Of a stretch of 64,000 bases of DNA, positions 8,004 through 17,033 are shown one piece after another. Position 1 is the first letter of the stretch. The number at the start of each line of letters is the position of its first letter. Under the pieces are notes generated by a model. The model worked only from the letters and a program-made list of their open reading frames with translations. It searched no databases and was not told the origin of the DNA. The translations under genes were made by a program, and so were the position numbers. The stretch comes from Verrucomicrobiia bacterium (lineage in GTDB: Bacteria; Verrucomicrobiota; Verrucomicrobiia; Limisphaerales; DASXHY01): assembly GCA_035629175.1 (NCBI GenBank), contig DASPIL010000021.1, positions 1 through 64,000 on the forward strand. The letters run 5' to 3'.

Positions 8004-10079
8004 TCACTGGGCGAGCCGATAAAATCTGCTGGAGTCAGCGCCCGGAACAATCACCGCATTGTTGGTGATTCCTGCAACAGGCTGCCATTCTGGAGTAATG
8101 AGGTCGACCGCTTGTTCCAGTGCATAACCCACATAACCGGCCGGCCAGGATACGACCGCGCCAGCCGGAGAGCTTTGAACCGAAAGTGCGGGCGCGGGTG
8201 AGAGACTGGGAACGAAAATTCCACTCGCCCTGGCCGCACCCAATCCCGCGATCTCGGATGCAGATAGCGCGCGATCCACGAACGCGATACTGCTCACATA
8301 GAGCTCGTGCGTGTAAGTTCCCGAACTGTCTCCCTCATTAAACAGCAACAGGTCGGGACCTGGATCCTGATTTGAATAAAGGGCCCAGCGCCCGCCAATC
8401 CCATCGGCAGCCCGCGTCTTGACGTTCGTTCCATTGACGTAATACGTGAGCGTGTTCGCTACAAGGTCGGCGACGAACGCCACGCGGTTCCAAGTGCCGG
8501 GCGTGATGACGCCTGCCGCGGAATACCCACCGCCGCCGATTCCGACCGAACCATCCGCGGCAAAATAAAAGTCAGCATCATTCAAATTGAACGGATCAGT
8601 GTTGAACAGTGCGGTCCAATCCAATGGCCCCGGCTCCATCACGTCAAAGAGCAGGGTGTAGCGATTGATCGAGGCGTTTGTGCCCGTATTGGGACCACTG
8701 CCTGAAAAACTCAGGTGGTAGCCGTCCGTGTCGGAGGCAAAAGCCGGGACATGCATATAGGTGGCAGGCATCCCCTCGATGTGCGGAACGGTGCCGCCAT
8801 CGGTCGTGCCGAACGAAGTGAGACCCGCGTTGCCGGGGTCTGCATGAGCCAGGACACCGTTCCCGAGAGCGGCGCTCAGGTCGCCTTCGGTGAAACGCCA
8901 CTCATAGGGAGTGTAGTTCTGGACCGTAAACGTGACTTCGTTCGTTGCAAGAGTCTCGCCAGAACCGGCGATCAGCGTGTAGGTGTGCGTCGAGCCACCG
9001 CGAAGGAGGCCGCCGCTGGATGACTTGATTGCCTTTGTGGCAGCGGATGTGATTTCGATCGGCATCGGAACACCATCGAGCAGCAATTGAATCGAGTTGG
9101 TATTGATCACGTCATCCGGATCAAGAATGGTCGCCTGAAAAGAAAAGTTCGGCGCAACATTCGTCTCCCCTTGTGCAGGCGACATCGACGTCAGTGCTGG
9201 AGCCTGGCTCGGAAAAAGCAAAGGCGTTGGCGAAGCCGCCTCGCCGATCCACCCGCCCATCCCGGCGACCTCCGCGTCGGTCAACGGCCGATTCCATACC
9301 GCCGCAGTGCCTGCAAGACACCATGCGTCTTCCCAGTTGTCGTCTGCAAACAGGTGGAATCGATCCAGTTCCAAGGCCCATCGCCCGTCAATGGCCTGGC
9401 CGGGTCCATCGAGGATCAACGTTCCATCCACGTAAACGCGGAAGAAGTTTCCGTTGTCGACGGACCACACGATTCGGTGCCATTTTGTTGCATCAAACGT
9501 GATGGTTGAATACCCAACGCCTGAAACGCCGACGACGGCGTTGGAAACGGATGAGGCATTCACCCAAAGGTCGGCATCATTGGCGTTACCATTGAGCGAC
9601 GTCTGGTACAGACTGTTCCAGCCAACACCCGCGAAGAAATCGACGGCAATCGTGTACTTGTTGATGTACTCGCCGTCGCCTTTCCCTTCCGCCCCAATGC
9701 CGTGATACACCGTCAGGAAATCAAAGCTCCGATCCTGGACGATTCCACCATCGCTATACTTGGTATGCCACGATTCCACCCCAAGATCAGTCCACGGACC
9801 CAGCAGGAAGTTGGCATTGTCGACATGGCTGTTTACGAGATTCGCACCGATCGTCGCGGTCAACTTGTCTGCACTGTTCTGAAAACGCCAAAGTCCCGTC
9901 ACGCCCGGGGGAACGTTTGCCGCCTCGAGGTGGCCCGCGCCAATCAAAGCGAGCGAGAAAAGCGCTGCGTTCATCAGTAGCGGCAGCCGCGTTCCCCTGA
10001 TTTCACCCCCCTGATGGGTTGTCCCGACTGCCAGGCATCCATGGATGCGAGGCACGGCCGAACGTTTGGTAGTATTCAT
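8004..10079 (-). CDS. Secreted LamG (concanavalin A-like) protein with two lectin-like domains
   Basis: About 691 residues from the Met at 10079. An upstream ORF start at 10148 and an internal Met at 9974, just before the hydrophobic signal segment (MNAALFSLALIGAGHLEA), are alternatives. Two LamG/concanavalin-A-like modules are visible, one near residues 90-300 and one near 430-640. Each has the KWHRIVW/TWNRVAFVAD, YVDGT/YVNGT and RPLTDAEVAG/RALSASEIAG strands typical of LamG_3. A Big/Ig-like linker with NVAPNFSFQ lies between them. The C-terminus (YALEQAVDL...SSRFYRLAQ) is a small beta domain often found at the end of secreted verrucomicrobial proteins. It probably binds or displays at glycans; there is no catalytic motif. 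It is the first gene of the minus-strand glycan cluster. Confidence 0.75.
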   Translation of the reverse strand: MNTTKRSAVPRIHGCLAVGTTHQGGEIRGTRLPLLMNAALFSLALIGAGHLEAANVPPGVTGLWRFQNSADKLTATIGANLVNSHVDNANFLLGPWTDLGVESWHTKYSDGGIVQDRSFDFLTVYHGIGAEGKGDGEYINKYTIAVDFFAGVGWNSLYQTSLNGNANDADLWVNASSVSNAVVGVSGVGYSTITFDATKWHRIVWSVDNGNFFRVYVDGTLILDGPGQAIDGRWALELDRFHLFADDNWEDAWCLAGTAAVWNRPLTDAEVAGMGGWIGEAASPTPLLFPSQAPALTSMSPAQGETNVAPNFSFQATILDPDDVINTNSIQLLLDGVPMPIEITSAATKAIKSSSGGLLRGGSTHTYTLIAGSGETLATNEVTFTVQNYTPYEWRFTEGDLSAALGNGVLAHADPGNAGLTSFGTTDGGTVPHIEGMPATYMHVPAFASDTDGYHLSFSGSGPNTGTNASINRYTLLFDVMEPGPLDWTALFNTDPFNLNDADFYFAADGSVGIGGGGYSAAGVITPGTWNRVAFVADLVANTLTYYVNGTNVKTRAADGIGGRWALYSNQDPGPDLLLFNEGDSSGTYTHELYVSSIAFVDRALSASEIAGLGAARASGIFVPSLSPAPALSVQSSPAGAVVSWPAGYVGYALEQAVDLITPEWQPVAGITNNAVIVPGADSSRFYRLAQ

Positions 10080-10155
10080 ATATCTGGTTTTGTATTCCGA
10101 TGAAGCGTTGGTTCGAATGTCTTCGTATGATCTGCGCGGATAGGGCAAGGGGGCG

Positions 10156-10533
10156 CTACGGCGTCACCTGGGAGGCGCCCCATTTTTGCAAATCGTCTTT
10201 GTGTGGTTGCACCAAGGCGTGCTTGAGCTGAGCGTTGCACCGCTCGCAAACAGCAGCGCCTTCAGGTCCCGGTACTTTGGGTCGCAGAGTCAGATGCTGG
10301 TCATTCGCACATCGATATCCCACAACTTCTGCCAGGGCGTCCTCCTTGCACTTAGGACATTTTTCCAGGAACACCTTGCGCTCCGTGAACATCTTGCCCC
10401 TGCACTTCTGGCAGAAATAGCCGTTCGCATCTGTCTCAATCGCTTCACTGCCTGGCTCCGGGAAACAACCCGCGAGAACCAGACATATCACTGCTGCGAG
10501 CAAAGATTCAAAGATGAAAAAACGCGACTTCAT
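10156..10533 (-). CDS. Small zinc-ribbon lipoprotein, unknown function
   Basis: About 125 residues from the Met at 10533, chosen because it opens a lipoprotein signal (MKSRFFIFESLLAAV...LVLAGC). The mature part carries CQKC, CPKC, a single Cys in GYRCAND and CERC, so seven cysteines apart from the lipid-anchored one. This looks like one or two rubredoxin-like or zinc-ribbon knuckles facing the periplasm. I do not recognise a named family. It lies between the prepilin-like gene and the LamG gene on the same strand, with short gaps, so it may be transcribed with them. A metal-binding role is inferred from the cysteines only. Confidence 0.65.
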   Translation of the reverse strand: MKSRFFIFESLLAAVICLVLAGCFPEPGSEAIETDANGYFCQKCRGKMFTERKVFLEKCPKCKEDALAEVVGYRCANDQHLTLRPKVPGPEGAAVCERCNAQLKHALVQPHKDDLQKWGASQVTP

Positions 10534-10578
10534 GAGCCACAAACGCGTCCGCCACATGCATCCGCCAAACGAGTTGAG

Positions 10579-11337
10579 TCAGGGGTCGGCATCTGTTCCG
10601 AGGTAAATTGCGGTGATGTATTTTGTGTCCGGCCGGGCGCTGACAAATTCAGCGTGTCCGTCGCAGAAGGATATATTTCCGCCGCTCGCCCCGTGATTAT
10701 CAATCGGATCAGGAAAGTTGCTTACATCCGTGCGCGTGCTTTGGTACGCCGAATCGCCATCCAAAAAGAGACAGGCACGCGACGGACCCGCCGCCATGCC
10801 TTTGTAGCCTGCATTATACGGAAATATGGATGTGAACTGGTAAACCCATGACTGGACGTTGCCTTGAGTTTTGGCCGCCGGAACGGGAGTGGGTTTCCCC
10901 TGGTCACCCCACCATGAAAACAACTCGTAGCTGGAACCCGGCTTCAGCGTTTTGTTGCCTGCATAGGACAACAAGTCGCGGAGAACCATTGGACCTGCAG
11001 GCGGAGGGCTGGGGACCCAGCTGTCCCGGATGAAATTCTGTGTGCCAGGACATACAAACGAATTCATGTTCGGAATGTACGCCTTGTAGAGCCACGTCTG
11101 GTTGTCGTCCGAGGGATCCACTGTCGGCGCGAACTGGCCTTTTCGATTTTCGTCAGAATACATGATGCTGCCGAGCGTCAGTTGTTTCACGTTGTTGAGG
11201 CAACTGATCCGCCGCCCCTTGTCCTTCGCCTTGGCAAGCGCCGGAAGGAGCATGGCTGCGAGTATCGCAATGATCGCGATGACTACCAGCAGCTCGATCA
11301 GGGTAAATGCACGCTGTGTCTGTCTGCTGGTTTGCAT
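10579..11337 (-). CDS. Prepilin-like (type II secretion/pseudopilin) protein with H-X-DG tail
   Basis: About 252 residues from the Met at 11337, which gives a short basic leader ([10 protein letters not shown]) directly before the class III signal [16 protein letters not shown] longer frame to 11508 adds a leader without typical features. The peptidase site would be between Ala and Phe instead of Gly and Phe, which is common in Verrucomicrobia and Planctomycetes paralogues. A hydrophobic helix is followed by [19 protein letters not shown]. The C-terminus has [18 protein letters not shown], close to the 'H-X9-DG' processing-associated motif but with ten residues between His and Asp. These genomes carry many such proteins and their individual roles are unknown; a secreted or surface pseudopilin fits. 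Confidence 0.87.
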   Translation of the reverse strand: MQTSRQTQRAFTLIELLVVIAIIAILAAMLLPALAKAKDKGRRISCLNNVKQLTLGSIMYSDENRKGQFAPTVDPSDDNQTWLYKAYIPNMNSFVCPGTQNFIRDSWVPSPPPAGPMVLRDLLSYAGNKTLKPGSSYELFSWWGDQGKPTPVPAAKTQGNVQSWVYQFTSIFPYNAGYKGMAAGPSRACLFLDGDSAYQSTRTDVSNFPDPIDNHGASGGNISFCDGHAEFVSARPDTKYITAIYLGTDADP

Positions 11338-11729
11338 AATGCGAGACGCTTGAAAAACGCCAGACGTTGGGCCTGGTCTGGGACCGGCATGAACCCTACT
11401 CGATGGCGCCGCCTGGATCGATGTCTCACCTTCGTGATTTTTCAGACGGACACGCATGCCTCGGGTAAAGCTCGGTTTGGGTTCTGCGGAAAACTTTACA
11501 TGGTGCAAATGCTTTCTCCATACCCTGTTTTAGGGAGACTTCTGGTACGGCGGGGCCTGGCGCATTCGCCTGCTTCAGGCTCTTCGTCAACAAACCCTGA
11601 ATCAATATGATCTGATCGCGCACCTGCAGATCCCCACGGGAATGGCCGACGTTCTGCCAGGATTCCACACGCACGCGACTGCCAAATCTGGAACTTGAGG
11701 TATTTGCCGCCGTGGCTTAAAGAGGAGAC
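11338..11729. other. Intergenic region between divergent prepilin-like and LuxR-type genes
   Basis: This 392-base stretch separates two divergently transcribed genes and must hold both promoters. I see no confident -35/-10 pair. A purine-rich AAAGAGGAGAC stands immediately before the GTG start of the regulator at 11730 and could serve as its ribosome binding site, although the spacing is short. Confidence 0.4.
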
Positions 11730-13064
11730 GTGTTCAAGAAACGTCCAAGAACTCGACGCCATCCGGTTACTGATTCATCGGTGTCTGGCGGGCTTTCGAA
11801 GATGGAATCCGCTTACTGGGGGCAACGATTGTTCAAAAACACGTTCACCTACAAGGGGCGCAGAAGAAAGGTGAACGCCTGGTCTGTAAAAATACAGTTA
11901 TTCGGCAAGCGCAAAACCTTTTCTCTCAGTTCGAGCGACCCAGCCGAAGCAGCAATAGAGGCCAGCCACATCTATCAAACCATCAACAGCCAGGGCTGGG
12001 ATGCTGTCGGGCAGCGCCGTGGCAGGACAGGATTTCATCCGCCACTCGCTGAATCCAGAGCGGCTGCCACCGCCTCGACGGAACTTGGCCCGGAGTATTG
12101 GAAAGGACGGTTGATCCATCGAAAACATCCCGAGCCGGCCAGCGCCAGCGGCGAACGCTCTCTCTCGGTGCGCATCGAGCATTCCGGCGTCAGCCGGTAT
12201 TTTCCGTTGGGCACGGGAGACGAAAGCCGGGCGGCGATCCAGGCAATGCACATTTATCAAGTGGTCGCCAGTCAGGGTTGGGGGATCGCCAACCAAAGAT
12301 TTGCCAGGGAGCTCACCCTGGCCTTTCGCTGGCTGGAAGATCCCCTGGCGTGGACTTATACCACGTTACACACCCGGACCAACTCGGATGCACCCGTTTT
12401 TCTCCCAGGCTCGAAGTCGAAAGCTGCGAAACGAACTGTTGCCATCATAGAGCCCGATGCTGGCATTCGAAACGCGCTGATCGTCTGTGCCAACAGCCAG
12501 GAGGGATTCGGGTGTTGCGCTGCGTACAGCGGTGTCGCTGAAGCCATGCGCGAAATCACCCGGCGGCGCATTGACCTGATGATCGTCAACTACGCGCTCC
12601 CCGATCAGCCTGGCTCGAGCTGCCTGGAAGCGTTGGACAAGGAAAAGTCCGGCACGGTTGGCCTTCTCTACTCGGTGTTTGAAGATAGCGACCAGCTTTT
12701 CAAGTCCACGCCCGGAGGAGCGGTTGGATACATGTTAAAGCGCACGCCAACCAGCCGGATTTTCGATCCCATCGCGCAAACTGCTGGCGCACTGACGCGC
12801 GAAGTTATTGCACTGAAGATTCGCGAATATTTTCAACGGCTCGTTGCGGCAATGCCGTCGGGCCCCTCAGCCCTGGATATGGCCAGGCTCACTCCACGAG
12901 AACTGGAAATTCTGACGCTCCTCGCCAAAGGCGATCTTGCGAAGGAAATTGCCGACTCCCTGGACATCAGCGTGTGGACCGTGCATGGCCACGTAAAGAG
13001 CATCTTCGAGAAGCTCAACGTGCATACGCGGACTGAAGCCGTCTTGAAATTCCTGCAAAAATAG
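11730..13064 (+). CDS. LuxR-type regulator with duplicated integrase-arm-like N-terminal domain and degenerate receiver
   Basis: A 444-residue cytoplasmic regulator of unusual build. Residues about 29-93 and 123-187 are two copies of one module: YW-G-RL, a short basic stretch, SVKI/SVRI, FSL/FPLG, a D-(P/E) turn, AAI-A-HIYQ and SQGW. This resembles the arm/SAM-like N-terminus of verrucomicrobial tyrosine recombinases, but no recombinase catalytic domain follows. Residues about 235-345 are a receiver-like domain: AIIEPDAG carries part of the acidic pocket and MLK the conserved Lys, but the phospho-acceptor position in DLMIVNYALPDQPG is Asn287 and not Asp. Residues about 386-444 are a classic LuxR/GerE HTH (LTPRELEILTLLAKG, VHGHVKSIFEKLNVHTRTEA). 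It starts at GTG after AAAGAGGAGAC; Met25 is an alternative. Its targets are unknown. It is probably not switched by phosphorylation. Confidence 0.8.
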   Translation: MFKKRPRTRRHPVTDSSVSGGLSKMESAYWGQRLFKNTFTYKGRRRKVNAWSVKIQLFGKRKTFSLSSSDPAEAAIEASHIYQTINSQGWDAVGQRRGRTGFHPPLAESRAAATASTELGPEYWKGRLIHRKHPEPASASGERSLSVRIEHSGVSRYFPLGTGDESRAAIQAMHIYQVVASQGWGIANQRFARELTLAFRWLEDPLAWTYTTLHTRTNSDAPVFLPGSKSKAAKRTVAIIEPDAGIRNALIVCANSQEGFGCCAAYSGVAEAMREITRRRIDLMIVNYALPDQPGSSCLEALDKEKSGTVGLLYSVFEDSDQLFKSTPGGAVGYMLKRTPTSRIFDPIAQTAGALTREVIALKIREYFQRLVAAMPSGPSALDMARLTPRELEILTLLAKGDLAKEIADSLDISVWTVHGHVKSIFEKLNVHTRTEAVLKFLQK

Positions 13065-13085
13065 ATTCGCTCGGGAGAGCTTGCT

Positions 13086-14450
13086 TCACCGGTGGATGGC
13101 CGCTGAAATGGCCGGAGGGACGGCATTCCATTTGGGCAACAACAACAGTCCTGCGAAAACCACGGCAGCACCCAGGCAGTTGAATACACCCTGCCAGCCC
13201 CAGCTTTCCTGCAGCAACCCGGGAATCACTCCACCCGCCATGGCTCCAATTGAACCCAGGCCGTTCACCAGTCCCGTCGCGGTTGAAGCACCTTTCTTCG
13301 CGCCGAAATCAACCACCGCGACTCCCGCGATCATGGCGTCCGGAGCGTAGGCCAGGAATCCAAGCAGGAACAGGCTTGCGCCGAGCGCCCAGCGCGTCGC
13401 CGGCAAATGATCAAGGGCGAACAGCAATCCACCCAACAAAAACAGGCACAGTATTGAGACAGGCATCCTGCGCGCGCCAAAAACCCGATCAGACACAACG
13501 CCCATCAGCAGAATGCTGAATGGCCCAGCCAATTCAAACATGGAGCTCAAAATTCCCGCCTCTGCCATGTCAGATCCCAGCCGGTCGTAGATATATTTCG
13601 GGCCCCAGAACAAGATCGCGTAACGCGTCGGCTTCAGGCAGAAATAAACCGCTCCCAGCAGGATCACCATCGGATTGCTCAGCACCGCGCGAATCACCTT
13701 CCACGATCCTTCCGGTTCCTCCTCCGGCGTTTCACCCGCCTTTACCAATGGCGTGGGCTCACCGTGATAGGTCTCCACAGGCGGCAAACCGAGATCTTCG
13801 GGACGGTCGCGTTGGAGGCAATAGAACAGTATCCAGACCCCAAGCAGAATTCCGGCGGGAACATAGAACGCGTATCGCCAGCCCAATCGCTCGGCGACAA
13901 CACTCGCGATTAGAGAAGCCATCAATCCGCCGACGGCGTAATTCGTGCACCACAATCCAAGGACGAACCCGCGCTCTCGCCGCGAGAAAAAATTCCCAAC
14001 ATTCTTCACAAGCGGGGCCCAGCCGCTGGATTGGCAAAGTCCCTGGAAGAAAAAAAGGGCGACAAACATCGTGACGTTCGAACAAGCGCCCATCACGAAT
14101 CCCGCCAAGACAGAACACAGCATCCCCGTGAGAACAACCCTGCGCGGCCCGAATCGATCCCCAGCCACACCCCAGAAAAACTGGCCGATCGCATAAGCGG
14201 CGAGAAACGCACCATCAATCCCGGCCATCTGCCTCTCGGTCAGTTGAATGTGCGTGTCTGCCTCGATGCCGGCCTTCGAAACGGCAAACGACATCCGAGT
14301 GAGATTGAAACCGGCGTAGGCCAGCCAGGTGATGGCGAAAGTCTGCCAGCGCCAGCGCTCATACAGGGGGTCGCTGCCGAGCTTTCGAAAGATTGGATCC
14401 AACGCCCCGCTGCCGACGAAGTCCGGCCTTGCAGCTTTGGGCGATGGCAT
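13086..14450 (-). CDS. MFS transporter of the organophosphate:phosphate antiporter (OPA/GlpT-UhpT) type
   Basis: A 454-residue membrane protein with about twelve hydrophobic segments in two halves joined by a charged loop near residues 215-240 (EEEPEGSW). Motifs of the GlpT/UhpT group are visible: WRWQTFAITWLAYAGFNLTRMSFAVSK at the first helix (with the Arg that contacts phosphate in GlpT-type proteins), GDRFGPRRV in loop 2-3, and FFFQGLCQSSGWAPLVKNVGNFF. It likely exchanges a sugar phosphate, glycerol phosphate or related compound for phosphate. The phosphodiesterase-like gene ends just upstream on the same strand with a 9-base gap, suggesting that one generates and the other imports an organophosphate. 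The exact substrate is not readable. Confidence 0.85.
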   Translation of the reverse strand: MPSPKAARPDFVGSGALDPIFRKLGSDPLYERWRWQTFAITWLAYAGFNLTRMSFAVSKAGIEADTHIQLTERQMAGIDGAFLAAYAIGQFFWGVAGDRFGPRRVVLTGMLCSVLAGFVMGACSNVTMFVALFFFQGLCQSSGWAPLVKNVGNFFSRRERGFVLGLWCTNYAVGGLMASLIASVVAERLGWRYAFYVPAGILLGVWILFYCLQRDRPEDLGLPPVETYHGEPTPLVKAGETPEEEPEGSWKVIRAVLSNPMVILLGAVYFCLKPTRYAILFWGPKYIYDRLGSDMAEAGILSSMFELAGPFSILLMGVVSDRVFGARRMPVSILCLFLLGGLLFALDHLPATRWALGASLFLLGFLAYAPDAMIAGVAVVDFGAKKGASTATGLVNGLGSIGAMAGGVIPGLLQESWGWQGVFNCLGAAVVFAGLLLLPKWNAVPPAISAAIHR

Positions 14451-14459
14451 CCGTTGTTA

Positions 14460-15566
14460 CTACTTGGCGGTCCCGACCGGGAGCAAGTCCTGAATCGGCG
14501 GGCCCGACTTCGGCACCGCAGAATGGTAATCCTCACCCAAAAGCGCGGCGAGTGTCGCGGCAATCTGGCTGTGCGTTACCTGTGCGATGTTGGTTCGTTC
14601 ACCGAGCGGCCGGGTGTCAGGTCCTATCACAGCCAGCCATGTTTTCTCCGCGCCGGCAACACCCGCACCGTGGTGCTTCCACTCCGCCCCGCTGCCACGT
14701 CCGTGATCGCAGGTAATGATGAAAGTGGTCTTGTCCTTGTAAGCAGCGATGGACTGCACAGTGTCCCAGAGCTTCCCTATGTAACGGTCCGAGTTGTTTG
14801 CCGCCTGCAGGTAATGCTCGTAATTCCCTCCGTGCCCCCATTCATCCGTTTCGCTTAACGCCAGCCAGACCAGGCGGGGTTGCTTGTCCCGCATATACTC
14901 GTTTGCCGCATGGAAATAAAACGAGTCAAAGGTCATCTCGTACCAAATCTGAATCGTATCCTTCTGCAGCTGTTGAATGAGTTCCAGCCGCGAGCCGGGT
15001 TCGCCCGGAAAGTTGGTGTCAAAACCCGACCATACCGGTATCCCACTGCGCTGCGTGTTCAGGACGTAGGGATGCACCGCCCAGTTCGCAAAGCCCACGA
15101 CGCGACCCGCAAACGCTGGTTTGCGATGCAGCCATTCCAGAACGGAAACATTGGAATTATACCGCTTCTCGTTTTTGTCGATGCGATCGTCGGGTGAGCC
15201 AGTGAATATCTCATTGAAGCCTGGATACGTGAAATTTTTTCCGTTGGTGACAATGGAGACGCTGCCTTTGTTGCCGTTGCCGTAGAGCTGTCCTCGTTTG
15301 CCGATGGTTTTCCAAAGGAACGGCATGAGCGCCTGTCGTCGTTCCTCCGTCGTTTCGCGCCAGAACCAGGAACGCAAGCGGTTCGTATCCCACACCCCGT
15401 ATTCTCTCGTTGCCAGCTGTTCCTCCATGCCCATAAAGACTTCCTGCCACCGCAGTCCATCCAGGGTGATCAACACCACATTTTCGGTCTGATGCGCAGG
15501 GGCAGCGATGGCCAGAAGACGCACGCACGAGAGCGCTGCCGCGATGAGGACAATTCTTTTGAACAT
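14460..15566 (-). CDS. Alkaline phosphatase superfamily protein, NPP/phosphodiesterase-like, secreted
   Basis: A 368-residue protein with a Sec signal (MFKRIVLIAAALSCVRLLAIAAPA). The alkaline-phosphatase fold motifs are visible in order: VVLITLDGLRW (metal Asp), NFTYPGFNEIFTG (with Thr in the position of the NPP nucleophile), SETDEWGHGGNY (Asp and His metal ligands), ITCDHGRG (Asp-His pair) and KHHG (His). It should therefore be a two-metal phosphomonoesterase, phosphodiesterase or phosphonate hydrolase in the periplasm. It is followed after 9 bases by the OPA-type transporter gene. It could instead act on a phospho- or sulfo-glycan; the superfamily also contains sulfatases, but the Cys-x-Pro-x-Arg sulfatase signature is absent. 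Confidence 0.82.
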   Translation of the reverse strand: MFKRIVLIAAALSCVRLLAIAAPAHQTENVVLITLDGLRWQEVFMGMEEQLATREYGVWDTNRLRSWFWRETTEERRQALMPFLWKTIGKRGQLYGNGNKGSVSIVTNGKNFTYPGFNEIFTGSPDDRIDKNEKRYNSNVSVLEWLHRKPAFAGRVVGFANWAVHPYVLNTQRSGIPVWSGFDTNFPGEPGSRLELIQQLQKDTIQIWYEMTFDSFYFHAANEYMRDKQPRLVWLALSETDEWGHGGNYEHYLQAANNSDRYIGKLWDTVQSIAAYKDKTTFIITCDHGRGSGAEWKHHGAGVAGAEKTWLAVIGPDTRPLGERTNIAQVTHSQIAATLAALLGEDYHSAVPKSGPPIQDLLPVGTAK

Positions 15567-15758
15567 AGAAGGTTTCGTTGAGTCGCGACGAATGTAAATT
15601 TCCCGATGTGAACGGCAATGCCTTGTTTAGGTGAGAATGCCGCCTTGCTTGGACGCATCTTGGACAGGTGGCATCCCAACCGCGGGCCGACCGACCAAAT
15701 CAAGCCATTGACGTTACGCCACCAGCTTCGCGAGGCTACGAACACACCAAAATCACCC

Positions 15759-16997
15759 ATGAGCTCACTCGTGCGAAAATCGTTGCGGCTACTCCTCGCG
15801 ATAACCGCCATTTCACTTCCTGCTGCGGAACCGGCATTCGAGATCCGCCTCGAGGGCGTCAAATTCGATTATCCTGGCGCGGAGCAATGGGCGGCGATTG
15901 CCCGGCCTGATGGGCAAACAAACTGGGCATTTGCCATCTATACGGGCCAGAACAAATGGACCGTTCCACTCCAGGAAGATACGCCAGGCACATACCGGAT
16001 TGTTCGCGTTGAGCGGCGGGCTGGGGAAAAGAAATCTGATGTCACCATTGGCAACGAGTCGCAACTCGCTCTCGATCTGCCGGCCGGGACGAAAGTTTCC
16101 AAACCCACCGCTGCGTCACAGCCCCTTTTGGAAGTCGGAGAATTTAAAACATTCTACACCGCTGCAGAACCGTGGTGCGTGAACGATCACACGTTTGTGC
16201 AGGGACCGGACAAGACATGGCACCTGTTCGGCATTACGCATCCAAAACCCCTGGTATGGGAGAAGGACCCCGGCCGGCAGCTGGCGCATGCCACCGCAAA
16301 AACCTTGCTGCAGATTCCGTGGGACAGCCAGCCGTTTGCGGTGACGCGCGATTGGGAGAAGTATCGCGAGTTTGTCTTCTGGGCTCCGCACGTCGTGCGA
16401 CACGATGGAACGTATTACATGTTCGTCTGTGTCGGGGACCGCGATACCCACCGATATCGTATCCACCTCCTGACTTCGTCCGACCTCAAATCATGGACGC
16501 GCAGTCCGCACAATCCGATGGTGGTGGACGGCTTCGACGGTCGCGATCCATTCGTGATGCGTGTTGGCGAGCAGTGGGTGCTCTATTACACCGCCAACTC
16601 AACCCCCGAATGCGGCAATTACATCATCGCCGCCGTGACGAGCAAGGACCTTGTTCATTGGTCTGATCGCAAGGTGATTTTCATACACCCACGTGCCGGA
16701 AGTTTTGGCGGGCCCACGGAATCGCCCTTCATCGTGCGTCGCGGCGGCCAGTATTACCTGTTCGTCTGTGACAACGAATGGACAGACGTGTATGTGTCAA
16801 CCGATCCATTCCACTGGGACTTTACACAGAAGAACACGCGGTTCCTTGCGCACGCATCCGAAATCGTTCGTGACACCGACGGGAAATGGTTCATCAGCCA
16901 CGCCGGCTGGACCAGCGGACCGTTGAAGATCGCGCCTTTGAAATGGAAGGACGGTTTGGATATGGAAGCCACAAACATTTTGCCCGCTGAAAAATAG
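15759..16997 (+). CDS. GH43/GH32-like five-bladed beta-propeller protein, secreted
   Basis: About 412 residues, started at 15759 because that Met opens a signal peptide (MSSLVRKSLRLLLAITAIS ending near PAAEP). The frame continues upstream to 15618 without typical coding features. After an N-terminal beta domain of about 110 residues, propeller blades are visible: NDHTFVQGPDKTWHLFG, FWAPHVVRHDGTYYMFV, DGRDPFVMRVGEQWVLYYT, GPTESPFIVRRGGQYYLFV and the terminal SEIVRDTDGKWFISHAG. The repeated W-A-P-H-V, D-P-F and E-S-P-F triad resembles the three acidic residues of GH43/32/68/117-type furanosidases, with Asp or Glu in at least two. It lies 36 bases before a GH172 gene on the same strand, so a furanoside substrate is likely. 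Confidence 0.75.
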   Translation: MSSLVRKSLRLLLAITAISLPAAEPAFEIRLEGVKFDYPGAEQWAAIARPDGQTNWAFAIYTGQNKWTVPLQEDTPGTYRIVRVERRAGEKKSDVTIGNESQLALDLPAGTKVSKPTAASQPLLEVGEFKTFYTAAEPWCVNDHTFVQGPDKTWHLFGITHPKPLVWEKDPGRQLAHATAKTLLQIPWDSQPFAVTRDWEKYREFVFWAPHVVRHDGTYYMFVCVGDRDTHRYRIHLLTSSDLKSWTRSPHNPMVVDGFDGRDPFVMRVGEQWVLYYTANSTPECGNYIIAAVTSKDLVHWSDRKVIFIHPRAGSFGGPTESPFIVRRGGQYYLFVCDNEWTDVYVSTDPFHWDFTQKNTRFLAHASEIVRDTDGKWFISHAGWTSGPLKIAPLKWKDGLDMEATNILPAEK

Positions 16998-17033
16998 ACT
17001 CCCGCGACAATCCCAACCAATTATCCGACGCGC

